Below are positions 1 through 7,572 of a stretch of 64,000 bases of DNA, one piece after another. Source of the DNA: Nocardia acididurans (GTDB taxonomy: Bacteria; Actinomycetota; Actinomycetes; Mycobacteriales; Mycobacteriaceae); NCBI RefSeq assembly GCF_016741815.1, contig NZ_JAERRJ010000003.1:310001-374000 (forward strand), given 5' to 3'. The notes beneath the pieces were generated by a model that was given only the letters and a program-made list of their open reading frames with translations, ran no database searches and had not been told where the DNA came from. Both the position numbers and the translations under genes were made by a program. Position 1 is the first letter of the stretch. Each line of letters begins with the position of its first letter.

Positions 1-1
1 C

Positions 2-103
2 CCCGCGGAGATCGCCGCCTTCTGCGCCTACCTGCTCAGCGACGAAGCCTCCTTCATCACCGGCGCGGCCCTGGCCGCCGACGGCGGCTTCACCGCCCGT
101 TGA
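2..103 (+). CDS. Short-chain dehydrogenase/reductase, C-terminal fragment (gene starts before the window)
   Basis: The first 33 codons are the end of an SDR (Rossmann-fold NAD(P)-dependent oxidoreductase). The visible residues give the usual SDR ending: a helix with YLLSDEASFITGA followed by the final strand AADGGFTA. In classical SDRs this segment closes the substrate pocket and forms part of the tetramer interface. Cofactor and catalytic motifs lie outside the window, so substrate and subfamily cannot be assigned. The reading frame is open from base 2 and closes with TGA. Confidence 0.8.
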   Translation, partial: PAEIAAFCAYLLSDEASFITGAALAADGGFTAR

Positions 104-539
104 TCAGCTCGCGGAAAGCCGAAACCCGGCCTGGGCGAACACTTTTCCGGTGATCGTCGTTCCCGCGAGAGCCTGAACGCCGGAGGAGTGATGCCTAGGC
201 CGGGCAACCGCTGACAGCGGCGACCGAGCCCACCCACGCGCTGGGCACTGGAGGCGCGGGGGTGGGCCGGTCGCGGCCGACTCCGGTCAGGTGGTGGACC
301 CTTCCGCCTGACCGGGCCGTTCTGGGTGCGGAGGCCGGGTAGCACCTCCGCCTGGAGTGGGAGCCTTTGCGGGAGTGGGAGATTGCGGATACGGATGTCG
401 GATCGTTCGACGCAGAGATTCGGATGTCGGATCGTTCCGCGCAGGATCGGTGGGGTCAGAGGAAGGATCGGTGCGGTCAGCGGGAGGATCGGTGCGGTCC
501 ACAGGAGAATCGGTGCGGTCCACAGGAGAATCGGCGGGG
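104..539. other. Intergenic stretch, mostly without recognised features, ending in short repeats
   Basis: This stretch lies between the SDR end and the stop codon of the Hsp70-like gene on the opposite strand. From about 104 to 390 I see no gene or clear terminator. From 392 on it holds a 17-bp direct repeat and a 21-bp tandem array. On the minus strand a second frame stays open through the repeats and could encode a displaced C-terminal tail of the neighbouring Hsp70-like protein (see findings). Confidence 0.5.
392..437. repeat. Pair of 17-bp direct repeats
   Basis: CGGATGTCGGATCGTTC occurs at 392-408 and again at 421-437, 29 bp start to start. It lies immediately before the 21-bp tandem array and downstream of the annotated stop of the Hsp70-like gene. 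No function is evident. Confidence 0.75.
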
Positions 540-547
540 TCAGCGGG
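443..547. repeat. Five tandem copies of a 21-bp unit
   Basis: Units start at 443, 464, 485, 506 and 527, with core AGGATCGGTGCGGTC followed by CAGCGGG or CACAGG-type endings. The unit is a multiple of three. On the minus strand one frame reads as a degenerate heptapeptide (D-R-T-D-P/S-P-V/A), so it looks like a coding repeat. The annotated stop of the Hsp70-like gene (540-542) lies inside the fifth copy. Confidence 0.8.
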
Positions 548-2879
548 AGCCACCACCGCCACCGCCTCCTCCCCCACCGGATCCACCGGATCCACCGGAG
601 CCGCCGGACCCTCCGGATCCACCCGAGCCGCCAGACCCTCCGGAAGCACCTGAGCCGCCGGAGTTGGACCCGCCGGAGTTTCCGCGTCCGCCGGAGTTCG
701 AACCGCCGGTGCCGCCTGCGCCCGAGCCGCCCCGGGAGCCGCCGCCCGACATGCTGCCGCCCGAGGTGGAGCCGCCGCCGGAACCTCCGGATGTCGAACC
801 GCCGCCGGTGCTTCCGCCGGAGCCGCCGGTGTTGCCGCTGCCGCCGGTGTTTCCGCCGCCTCCCGTGCTGCCGCCGGAATTGCCTGCGCCGGAACCGCCC
901 GCACCGGTTCCACCGGAACCGCCTGCACCGGTACCGCCGCCCGCGGAGTCGCTTCCGCCGGAACCGCCCGTACCGCCGGTACCACCACCGGAATTGCTGC
1001 CACCGGTATTGCCGCCGCCACCGGTGCCGCCGCCGGAATCACCACTGCCGCCCGTGCCGCCGCCCGATGGGTCACTACCGCCGGTGCCGCCACCGCCACC
1101 GGTGGACGTGTCGCCGCCAGGTGTGCCGCCGCCGGTGCCGCCCGGGTCGCCTGCACCGGGTGTGCCGCCGGTGGAACCATCCGAGGGGGTACCGCCCGGG
1201 GTGCCACCCGCAGCTGGATCACCGGAAGGGGTTCCGCCGCCGGGAGTTCCGCCGCCCGCGGGGTCGCCGGTGCCGGGGTTGCCGGTGCCGGGAGTGCCGG
1301 GAGTTGTTCCGCCGCCCGGGGTTTCGGCGCCCGGCGTGCCGGGGGTGCCGCCCGCTACGGGATCGGCGGGGGTTGTTCCGGGATCGGGGGTGGTACCCGG
1401 GGCGGGGGCAGTCGGGCCCTCACCGGAAATCGGTCCGCCGCCGGGGGTTTCGGAGCCGGGGGTGCCGGGGGTTTCAGCGCCCGGCGTGCCGGGACCGGGC
1501 TGCTGGGGCTGGTTGACCACTCGGCCGGGGAGGCTGATGGAGGGCAGGGTGCCGAAGGTCCGGGGGAAGCGGGAGGACACCGTGAGGAAGGGGATGGGGT
1601 TGGTGAAGTCGGCCGGGTTGGCGTAGGTGCCGCCGGAGTCGTCGCGTGGTTCACAGCGGCTGCCGGGGCCGGCGCTGGTAATCCGGTTGGTGCCGCCGGA
1701 GTGCGTGGGGGCGGTGCCGGGGGTGTAGGGGCCGTAGGTGCGGGTGGAGACCGCGGCGTTGGTGATCGCGTGGGGGCGGGTGCCGGGGGTCGCGACATCG
1801 TCGAAGACGAGGACGTCGCCGGGGCCGGCGCTCGGGGGGTTGGGGATGGGGGCGGCCTGGAGGCCGGGCGGGATGCCCGCGGGGCCGCCGAGAACCGTGG
1901 CGGCGGACATGGCGAGGGCGGAAGCCACTGCGGCGCCGGAGAATACGGCCGCGCGCGGAGCGTAGCGGCCGATGGCCGAGCCGGTGTCGACACTGCGGTA
2001 GGCGGCGATGGCCGCGCCGACCGCGACGGTGTGCGCCGGGTCGGGCGACATGACGACCGGGCGGCCGAGGTCGGACAGGACGCGCGCCACCTCGCCGGGG
2101 CGGGCCGCGCCGCCGATGAGCAGGACGCGGTCGATATCGTCCAGTTCCAGGCCGGTGCGGTGCACGCAGGCGCGGACGAGCCGTAGCGAATTGCGAATGT
2201 GCCAGCAGCGCAGGCGATTCGTGTCGGAGGCCGGGACGACGGCTGAAACGGGTTGCGGCGCACCGGGTGCGATGCTGCGGGCGTACCGCGCCAGCAGTGC
2301 GCCGAGGTGCCGCCCGCCGTATTCGTGGGAGCGTTCGGCCCTACCGAGAATGCCGCGTTCGTCGCGATCGGCCTCGGTGCGCACCACCGCGATGTCGAGG
2401 CTGTTGCCGCCCAGGTCGTAGACGAGGGTGAGGCCGCCCTCGGAGATCCCGTGTTCGTGATCCAGCCACTCCACCGCCGCGACGGGTTCGGGCATGAGCA
2501 GCACGTCGGCCGCGCCGGACCAGTCCAGCGCCCGCCGCAACCGGGTGACGTGCTTGTCGGAATAGCAAGCGGGATAGGTGGTTACGGCCGGATCCTCGGG
2601 CGCGTTGGCGGCGATGAGCCCGTTCACCACGGCGGCCACCAGATCTGCGGGCGACCAGATGCGCCCGCCGACGACCACCGGATCCGGTTCGGCGGTGAGG
2701 TCGGCGAAATCGGTGACCACGGGGGCGAATCGGGGGATGCCGCCGATGCGCGGCCCGCCGGCGCTGTCGAAGGTGACGGCGGTGCGCCGTACGCGCACGC
2801 CCGGCCGGGTCCGATCACCGGAGGTCGTGGCCCACACGGAGTTCACTGTGCCGATGCTCATACCAAAGCCAACAGTCAT
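540..2879 (-). CDS. Hsp70/actin-like ATPase with membrane segment and long Gly/Ser-rich tail
   Basis: The 779-residue protein begins with a DnaK/actin-type nucleotide-binding fold. The phosphate-1 loop SIGTVN is at about 8-13, phosphate-2 YDLGGNSLDIAVV at about 154-166, and the adenosine motif LIGGAARPGEV at about 254-264. There is no DnaK-type substrate-binding domain. A hydrophobic stretch at about 309-331 looks like one transmembrane helix. A region rich in Pro and Thr follows, then over 200 residues of Gly/Ser/Thr repeats (GGSGG, GGTPG). I infer a cytoplasmic ATPase tethered to a low-complexity domain outside the membrane. The chosen ATG puts the SIGTVN loop at the N-terminus, as in the paralogue ending at 6246; an upstream in-frame start would add 12 unlikely residues. 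Client and role are unknown. The C-terminus may be frameshifted. Confidence 0.85.
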   Translation of the reverse strand: MTVGFGMSIGTVNSVWATTSGDRTRPGVRVRRTAVTFDSAGGPRIGGIPRFAPVVTDFADLTAEPDPVVVGGRIWSPADLVAAVVNGLIAANAPEDPAVTTYPACYSDKHVTRLRRALDWSGAADVLLMPEPVAAVEWLDHEHGISEGGLTLVYDLGGNSLDIAVVRTEADRDERGILGRAERSHEYGGRHLGALLARYARSIAPGAPQPVSAVVPASDTNRLRCWHIRNSLRLVRACVHRTGLELDDIDRVLLIGGAARPGEVARVLSDLGRPVVMSPDPAHTVAVGAAIAAYRSVDTGSAIGRYAPRAAVFSGAAVASALAMSAATVLGGPAGIPPGLQAAPIPNPPSAGPGDVLVFDDVATPGTRPHAITNAAVSTRTYGPYTPGTAPTHSGGTNRITSAGPGSRCEPRDDSGGTYANPADFTNPIPFLTVSSRFPRTFGTLPSISLPGRVVNQPQQPGPGTPGAETPGTPGSETPGGGPISGEGPTAPAPGTTPDPGTTPADPVAGGTPGTPGAETPGGGTTPGTPGTGNPGTGDPAGGGTPGGGTPSGDPAAGGTPGGTPSDGSTGGTPGAGDPGGTGGGTPGGDTSTGGGGGTGGSDPSGGGTGGSGDSGGGTGGGGNTGGSNSGGGTGGTGGSGGSDSAGGGTGAGGSGGTGAGGSGAGNSGGSTGGGGNTGGSGNTGGSGGSTGGGSTSGGSGGGSTSGGSMSGGGSRGGSGAGGTGGSNSGGRGNSGGSNSGGSGASGGSGGSGGSGGSGGSGGSGGSGGGGGGGGGGSR

Positions 2880-2975
2880 CGCTATCCCGTCAACGCACCG
2901 AGACCACGGCCTCACGGCATCACAACCCTGTGGTCGCGGTCGTTTACCAAACAGCGCGTTCAGGTTAACTGGCTC

Positions 2976-3158
2976 ATGCCGGACATGAATATCGAATTAA
3001 CAGAAAAGATTTCGCGTCCAGTAGCGAAGGTAGCGAATCCACTGGTCAGGCAACTGTCACTGCAAGATCGAATCGAACTGGACGCCAAGACACATGACCG
3101 AATGCGCTCGCGTGGCAACAGCACAGCGAACGACTTATTAAAACCAACCGGTATGTGA
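2976..3158 (+). CDS. Doubtful small ORF, 60 codons
   Basis: An ATG-started frame in the low-GC intergenic region would encode a charged peptide beginning MPDMNIELTEK and ending LLKPTGM. Third-position GC is far below that of the flanking genes. A frame on the opposite strand is equally open. No good ribosome binding site precedes it (upstream AACTGGCTC). It may be acquired or simply non-coding. I recognise no family. Confidence 0.18.
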   Translation: MPDMNIELTEKISRPVAKVANPLVRQLSLQDRIELDAKTHDRMRSRGNSTANDLLKPTGM

Positions 3159-3420
3159 GAAGTGTCCGAAAAAGAAAACCGCAACGTCCGTACGCCGCAG
3201 TCGATTACCGTCGCTGGTAGGTAGCTCACCAAGGTTTCCCTTATCGGGATAACCGTTCAGCTCCCAGCGACACCGAATTCAACCTCCACACAGGGGAAGT
3301 CGCACAATGCCCGCGCGGCATTACACCGCGCTCTACGCAACCCACACATGATGGACTCGCGTACAACGGATTCGCAGCCGCACTGCGGGCGGATACCCCT
3401 GACAGCTGCCCTGAAACGTC

Positions 3421-3456
3421 AACCGCCGCATGCGAACCGGTTCGCATGCGGCGGTT
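3421..3456 (-). terminator. Perfect 36-bp palindrome, terminator of the aurF-like/fprB operon
   Basis: The half-site AACCGCCGCATGCGAACC (3421-3438) is followed directly by its exact complement, giving an 18-bp perfect stem with essentially no loop beyond what folding forces. It starts 28 bp after the fprB stop on the minus strand. The T tract is weak, so it may act by another termination mode or stabilise the 3' end. Confidence 0.75.
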
Positions 3457-3483
3457 TGTGCCGTTTGTACGGAATTGTGCGCG

Positions 3484-5070
3484 TTATCGACTGCGCACCA
3501 ACAGCTTCAGCGCACGTCGCGGCCTGTTCACCGCACCGCCGCGCACGGCGTGCGGCTGACGCTCGCCGACCAGTCGGTCGAAATCCCGTGCGTCCCCCGC
3601 GGGTTCGGCCAGGCGACCGGCATTGAAGTCGTCCACCAGTTGCCGCACCGTCTGCTGAGCGCAGGACTTGTTCGTGCCGATAAAACCGGTCGGTCCCCGC
3701 TTGATCCAGCCGGTGACATACGTACCGGAAACCACGGAACCGCCCGCCGTTTCGAGCACCCGGCCATCCAGGTTCGGAATGATCCCGGCCCGCTCGTCGA
3801 ACGGCAGCCCCGCCAGCGGAACACCGCGGTAGCCCACCGAAGCCAGCACCAGACCGGCCTCCAGGGTCTCCACCTCGCCGGTCGCGACCGCCCGCACCAC
3901 GCCATCGGCATCGGTGACGAGCTCGTTGCGCGCCACCACGACACCGGTCACCCGATCGTCGCCCGCGAGGGCGGTCGGCGCGGACAGGTACCGGAAGACG
4001 ATCCGCTTGCGCCCGCCCACCGGCCGATCCGCCAAGCCGCGCAACAACTTCAGCTTGTGCTCGATCTTCTGCGGCATATCCGGCGTGTACTCCGGAATCT
4101 CGCCCTCGACGACGATATCCACGTCCGCGCCCAGCAGGCCCACGAATTCCGGCACGGTGAAAGCGGATTCGGCCGGACCGCGACGACCCAGCACCACCAC
4201 TTCCTCGATCCGGCTGCGCCGCAACGCCGCCAGCGCGCGCGGCGCGACATCGGTGCCGGTCAGCAGTTCCGGATCGGTGGTGAGAATGCGCGCCACATCC
4301 AGCGCCACATTGCCGTTGCCGACGATCACGGCGCGGCGCTGCGACAGGTCGAAGTGCCGGCCGGCCTGATCGGGATGCCCGTTGTACCAGGCCACGAACT
4401 CGGTGGCGGAGACGCTGCCCGGCAGCCCCTCCCCCTCGATATCCAGCTTGCGGTCGGCGGACGCGCCCACGGCGTAGATCACGGCGTGATGCGAGGCCAG
4501 CAGCTCGGCATGCGAAACATGCTCGCCCACAGCCACATTCAGGTACGAGCCGAATCCCGGCTGCGCCGAGATCACGTCGAACAGCTTGCTCACCTGACGG
4601 GTCTTGGTGTGATCGGGCGCCACGCCGAAGCGCGCCAGACCGTACGGCGTGGACAACCGGTCGAGCACCGTCACCGAAACGCCGTGCTGCGTGAGCAATT
4701 CGTCGGCCGCGTACATGGCCGACGGACCCGAACCCACGATGGCCACCCGCAGCGGCTCGCGTCCGGGCTTGACCTCCGGGGCCGGGATCGGCCGGGCCAG
4801 CAGCGGCCGCGGCCGCTCGTGCCGGTAGAAATCAGCGTTGATCTCGATGAACGGCTTCTGTTCCGCGGTCAGCTTCTTCGAGGACACGATGGCGTCCACC
4901 GGGCAGGCGGTGGCGCAGGCGCCGCAGTCCACGCAGGCCTGCGGATCCACGTACAGCATTTCGGCCGTGCGGAAGTCCGGTTCGTCCGGGGTGGGGTGGA
5001 TGCAGTTGACCGGGCAGGCGTACACGCAGGAGGCATCACTGCAGCACGACTGGGTGACAACGTACGGCAC
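3484..5070 (-). CDS. fprB: Ferredoxin-NADP reductase with N-terminal 7Fe/8Fe ferredoxin domain (FprB type)
   Basis: The 528-residue protein joins a bacterial ferredoxin to an adrenodoxin-reductase-like flavoprotein. Cysteines 9, 15, 19 and 23 and then CVDCGACATACP (46-56) supply two Fe-S clusters. From about 107 the FAD-binding motif VAIVGSGPSAMYAA starts the reductase, and the NADP site VIVGNGNVALDVAR follows. The C-terminal GWIKRGPTGFIGTNK segment is typical of FprA/FprB. It should move electrons from NADPH through FAD to its fused ferredoxin and on to oxygenases or P450s. The gene starts with GTG, with AGGGG upstream, 19 bp after the AurF-like oxygenase gene. Mycobacteria keep the same two genes adjacent (Rv0885 and fprB), which suggests that FprB powers that di-iron enzyme, although this is inference. 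Confidence 0.93.
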   Translation of the reverse strand: MPYVVTQSCCSDASCVYACPVNCIHPTPDEPDFRTAEMLYVDPQACVDCGACATACPVDAIVSSKKLTAEQKPFIEINADFYRHERPRPLLARPIPAPEVKPGREPLRVAIVGSGPSAMYAADELLTQHGVSVTVLDRLSTPYGLARFGVAPDHTKTRQVSKLFDVISAQPGFGSYLNVAVGEHVSHAELLASHHAVIYAVGASADRKLDIEGEGLPGSVSATEFVAWYNGHPDQAGRHFDLSQRRAVIVGNGNVALDVARILTTDPELLTGTDVAPRALAALRRSRIEEVVVLGRRGPAESAFTVPEFVGLLGADVDIVVEGEIPEYTPDMPQKIEHKLKLLRGLADRPVGGRKRIVFRYLSAPTALAGDDRVTGVVVARNELVTDADGVVRAVATGEVETLEAGLVLASVGYRGVPLAGLPFDERAGIIPNLDGRVLETAGGSVVSGTYVTGWIKRGPTGFIGTNKSCAQQTVRQLVDDFNAGRLAEPAGDARDFDRLVGERQPHAVRGGAVNRPRRALKLLVRSR

Positions 5071-5089
5071 TGTACGAATCCCCTCGTTC

Positions 5090-6100
5090 TCAGGCGGCCG
5101 AGTGCGAAGCGCCGCGGATCGGCTCGGAGCGGTAGCGCGAAGCGGGGCCGTCGATGCCGAGGACCTTCCACACGCGCTTGGCGATCGGGTTCATCAGGCC
5201 GATCTCGTGGGCCAGGGCCCGCACGTCGATGAAGTAGTCGGCGAAGACCTGCTTGGCTTCCTTGGAGCCGTAGAACAGTTCCTTGCGCACCTTCTCCGGG
5301 ATGTCGAACTCCTGGAAGAACTTCTTGGGCGGGGTCGCGATGGAACGGCCCAGGATGAACATGACGATCGGCATGGCGATCGAGAGCACGAAGCGCTGCG
5401 GGGCGCCCTGCTCCGGCACGTGATGCTTGAGGAACTCGTGCGCGAAGGAGATGTGGCGCGCCTCCTCGGCGACGTGGATGGACATGACGCCGCGCATGAT
5501 CGGGTGCACCTCCTCACCCGAACGCAGGATCTGCTTCTGGATGTGGTCGATCGGCTCCTCGCCGGCGAGCACGGCCATGAAGAACAGGTTGGGGAACATG
5601 ACCGCGACGGGCACGCCCAGGTGACGAAGCTGGCGGACCAGCGGGCCCATGCCGGGAACGTCGGCGCCGATGCGGTTCACCATCTCCTGGAACATCAGGG
5701 TGTGGTTGAGCTCTTCGGCCATCTCGTGGGTGCAGTACCGGAACTCCGGGTCACCGTTGGCCAGGGAGAAGGTGTGGTTGACCATGCCGGAGATCAGGAT
5801 CGACTCGAACTGCAGGCCGACCTTGGCGACATTGGCCTGGCGGTACTTGCCGATCTCGATCTTCTGCTCGTCGGTGAGGGCCATGTACCAGGGGTGGCGG
5901 CCCAGCGGGTCGGCGGAGCCGGGGAGGATCCAGCGCTCGGGCTTGGTGTTGGCGTCGAAGTCCGGGTTTTCCCAGTCGATGTCCTCGTAGGGGTCGAAGC
6001 TACGGTTCACCGAGCCTTCCGACAGCAGCAGGAGCTTGTTCGCGTACTCCAGCGCTTCGGCAACCACAGGGTCGTCGGTCGGGGTGGTGGTCGGAGACAT
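5090..6100 (-). CDS. AurF-type di-iron oxygenase family protein
   Basis: A 336-residue helical protein of the AurF/ferritin-like di-iron family; AurF itself is a p-aminobenzoate N-oxygenase. Metal-ligand candidates appear as Glu/His pairs: HEMAEELNH, EEPIDH and HVAEEARHISFAHEF. Substrate is unknown and should not be taken as an arylamine. The chosen ATG (MSPTTTP) has GGAGAGG about 8 bases upstream; an in-frame upstream start lacks this and would run into the promoter. It is transcribed with fprB, which probably supplies electrons. A putative promoter carries the decamer GGTTTGGTGT 46 bases before the ATG, and an imperfect inverted repeat lies further upstream. Confidence 0.85.
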   Translation of the reverse strand: MSPTTTPTDDPVVAEALEYANKLLLLSEGSVNRSFDPYEDIDWENPDFDANTKPERWILPGSADPLGRHPWYMALTDEQKIEIGKYRQANVAKVGLQFESILISGMVNHTFSLANGDPEFRYCTHEMAEELNHTLMFQEMVNRIGADVPGMGPLVRQLRHLGVPVAVMFPNLFFMAVLAGEEPIDHIQKQILRSGEEVHPIMRGVMSIHVAEEARHISFAHEFLKHHVPEQGAPQRFVLSIAMPIVMFILGRSIATPPKKFFQEFDIPEKVRKELFYGSKEAKQVFADYFIDVRALAHEIGLMNPIAKRVWKVLGIDGPASRYRSEPIRGASHSAA

Positions 6101-6145
6101 CGTCGTCACCTCTCCAGTCAGTGGCGGTATCTGTTTCCCATGGTT

Positions 6146-6155
6146 ACACCAAACC
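6146..6155 (-). promoter_or_regulatory. Promoter-proximal decamer GGTTTGGTGT upstream of the AurF-like gene
   Basis: Read on the minus strand the context is GGTTTGGTGTAACCATGGG. A TTGACG (-35-like) lies upstream at 6163-6168 and TAACCA could be the -10. The same decamer at almost the same distance precedes the amidase gene at 9393. The promoter role is inferred. Confidence 0.35.
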
Positions 6156-6171
6156 GGAGTTACGTCAACAA

Positions 6172-6192
6172 GTGCTAGCAAGATGCTTGCAC
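6172..6192. promoter_or_regulatory. Imperfect inverted repeat, possible operator
   Basis: GTGCTAGCA and TGCTTGCAC are complementary at 8 of 9 positions around a 3-bp centre, just upstream of the -35-like element of the AurF-like gene. It could bind a dimeric regulator. No regulator gene is adjacent. Confidence 0.35.
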
Positions 6193-6245
6193 GTGTCAGC
6201 GACGAGCGCCCTATTAATAGGGCATATACCGACTGGTAGCCGGTT

Positions 6246-7262
6246 TCAGAGGGCCGCGACGCGGGTGACGCGGCGGAGGAAGCCGGTCAGCGAGTGGTGG
6301 CGGTGGGTCGCCGAGTCGTGGGCGATGACCGCGCGACGGGCGGCGATGGCCGCGCCGTCGGCGATGGTGCGTTCGGGGTCGGGGGCCACGATGACGGGAC
6401 GGGCCAACTGTTTGGCCAGGACCTCGGCCACTTCCGGCGGGCGAGCCGCGCCCCCGACCACGAGGACCCGGTCGACATCGGCCATGGTGACATCGGCGAT
6501 GCGCAGGGATTCGTAGACCAGGTCGAGGGATTGCCGGATGTGCTCGGCGCGCAGCTCCCCCGTATCGGAATCGGACATGACGCGGGAGATGACCGGGGCG
6601 TCGGGGCCGCGGCGCAGGCGCTTGGCCACCAGGGCGCCGAAGGCGCGGCCGCCGAAATCGGCCGAGTGCAAGGGCAATCCGACGATGGGGTTGCTCGGGG
6701 CGCCCGCGCCGACCCGGACCAGGGTGACGTTCAAGCCGGAGCCGCCGAGATCGTAGATGAGGGCGAGACCGGGCATGAGGGGACCGCGGTTGGCCTCGAG
6801 CCAGGTGGCGGCGGCGATGGGTTCGGCGAGCAGTTCGGCGGCGGTGAGGCCGACGCCCTCGAGCGCGGTGCGCAGGTCGGTCACCAGATTCACGGAGTAC
6901 CCGGCCGGATGGGTCACCACGATGCCGGTGTCCCCACTGAGCCCCGCCGGAGCCTTCCCCAGCACCTCCTTGATGACGCTGTCCGCCACGGTCGCAACGA
7001 GATCCGCGGCGGACAGTGCCCGGTGACCGACCCGCGCGACCGGCCCCCCACGCTGGGTCAGATCGGCGAATTCGGTGATGACCCGCCCGTGCCGGGGAAT
7101 GCGCCCGACCCGGGCCGTCCCGGAACTGTCGAAGGTGAGTGTGGTGCGCCAGGTGGTGGGCGGTGCGCCCCGTTTCCCCTGCGGATTCTTACCGGATCGA
7201 TCGGCCGCTGTCGCGCACACCGTATTGACCGTGCCGATACTCAAGCCCACACCGAACGCCAT
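6246..7262 (-). CDS. Hsp70/actin-like ATPase, soluble short paralogue
   Basis: A 338-residue protein consisting almost only of the Hsp70-type nucleotide-binding domain. The phosphate-1 loop LSIGTVN is near residue 8, phosphate-2 IYDLGGSGLNVTLV follows mid-protein, and the adenosine motif VLVVGGAARPPEV lies near the end. It lacks both a substrate-binding domain and the membrane/Gly-rich part of its paralogue at 540-2879, but the ATPase parts are clearly related (same FADLT, GYS and VVAPDPERT/MSPDPAHT landmarks). The ATG chosen begins MAFGVGLSIGTVN, matching the paralogue. The pair flanks the oxygenase operon. Partners are unknown. Confidence 0.85.
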   Translation of the reverse strand: MAFGVGLSIGTVNTVCATAADRSGKNPQGKRGAPPTTWRTTLTFDSSGTARVGRIPRHGRVITEFADLTQRGGPVARVGHRALSAADLVATVADSVIKEVLGKAPAGLSGDTGIVVTHPAGYSVNLVTDLRTALEGVGLTAAELLAEPIAAATWLEANRGPLMPGLALIYDLGGSGLNVTLVRVGAGAPSNPIVGLPLHSADFGGRAFGALVAKRLRRGPDAPVISRVMSDSDTGELRAEHIRQSLDLVYESLRIADVTMADVDRVLVVGGAARPPEVAEVLAKQLARPVIVAPDPERTIADGAAIAARRAVIAHDSATHRHHSLTGFLRRVTRVAAL

Positions 7263-7523
7263 CTCATCCACCTCGATCGACGAGCCGTTTTGCGCCAGCC
7301 ACCCTGACCCGACCCGCAATTCATGCAACTCCTGCGCCGGATGCTTGCCAAGGAGCGGACACCCGGTTGTCCGCACGTGCGCCTCCCCCGCCCGACAACC
7401 GCACTGTCCAGGCAGGCAACCCCGGACACCTCCCCCGCCCCCGCCGATCGCGACATGTTTGCCCGAGATAACCCAAAAGACCGGTCCGTCGACAATGGGT
7501 CACAGGTGGCGGCCCGGACGAGA

Positions 7524-7560
7524 ATCGCCCCCGCTCCGGAGGTTTCCGGGCGGGGGCGAT
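7524..7560 (-). terminator. Hairpin terminator of the amidase gene
   Basis: ATCGCCCCCGC (7524-7534) pairs perfectly with GCGGGGGCGAT (7550-7560) around a 15-base loop, 13 bp after the amidase stop on the minus strand. Confidence 0.8.
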
Positions 7561-7572
7561 GTCGGAGCGGGA

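Larger units (their letters stand above)
2880..3483. other. 604-bp intergenic region of lower GC content
   Basis: This lies between the start of the Hsp70-like gene and the end of fprB. Its first 400 bases are visibly richer in A/T than the neighbours, and codon positions show no strong GC3 bias in any frame. It holds a weak 60-codon reading frame, a TTATC/GATAA inverted repeat near 3241-3252, and the fprB terminator at its right end. Promoter elements for the Hsp70-like gene must lie at the left end, but none is clear. Confidence 0.5.

Noticed and set aside
443..547. CRISPR array
   Set aside because: Repeats are tandem without unique spacers and have a codon-multiple length, so they are ordinary tandem repeats.
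367..1626. Long plus-strand proline-rich reading frame
   Set aside because: It is the complement of the Gly/Ser repeat tail of the Hsp70-like gene. Proline codons (CCN) mirror glycine codons (GGN); no start signals or domains.
3430..5232. 600-codon frame antisense to fprB and the oxygenase gene
   Set aside because: Same cause; it crosses the fprB terminator and has no domain signature, while fprB motifs are complete on the minus strand.
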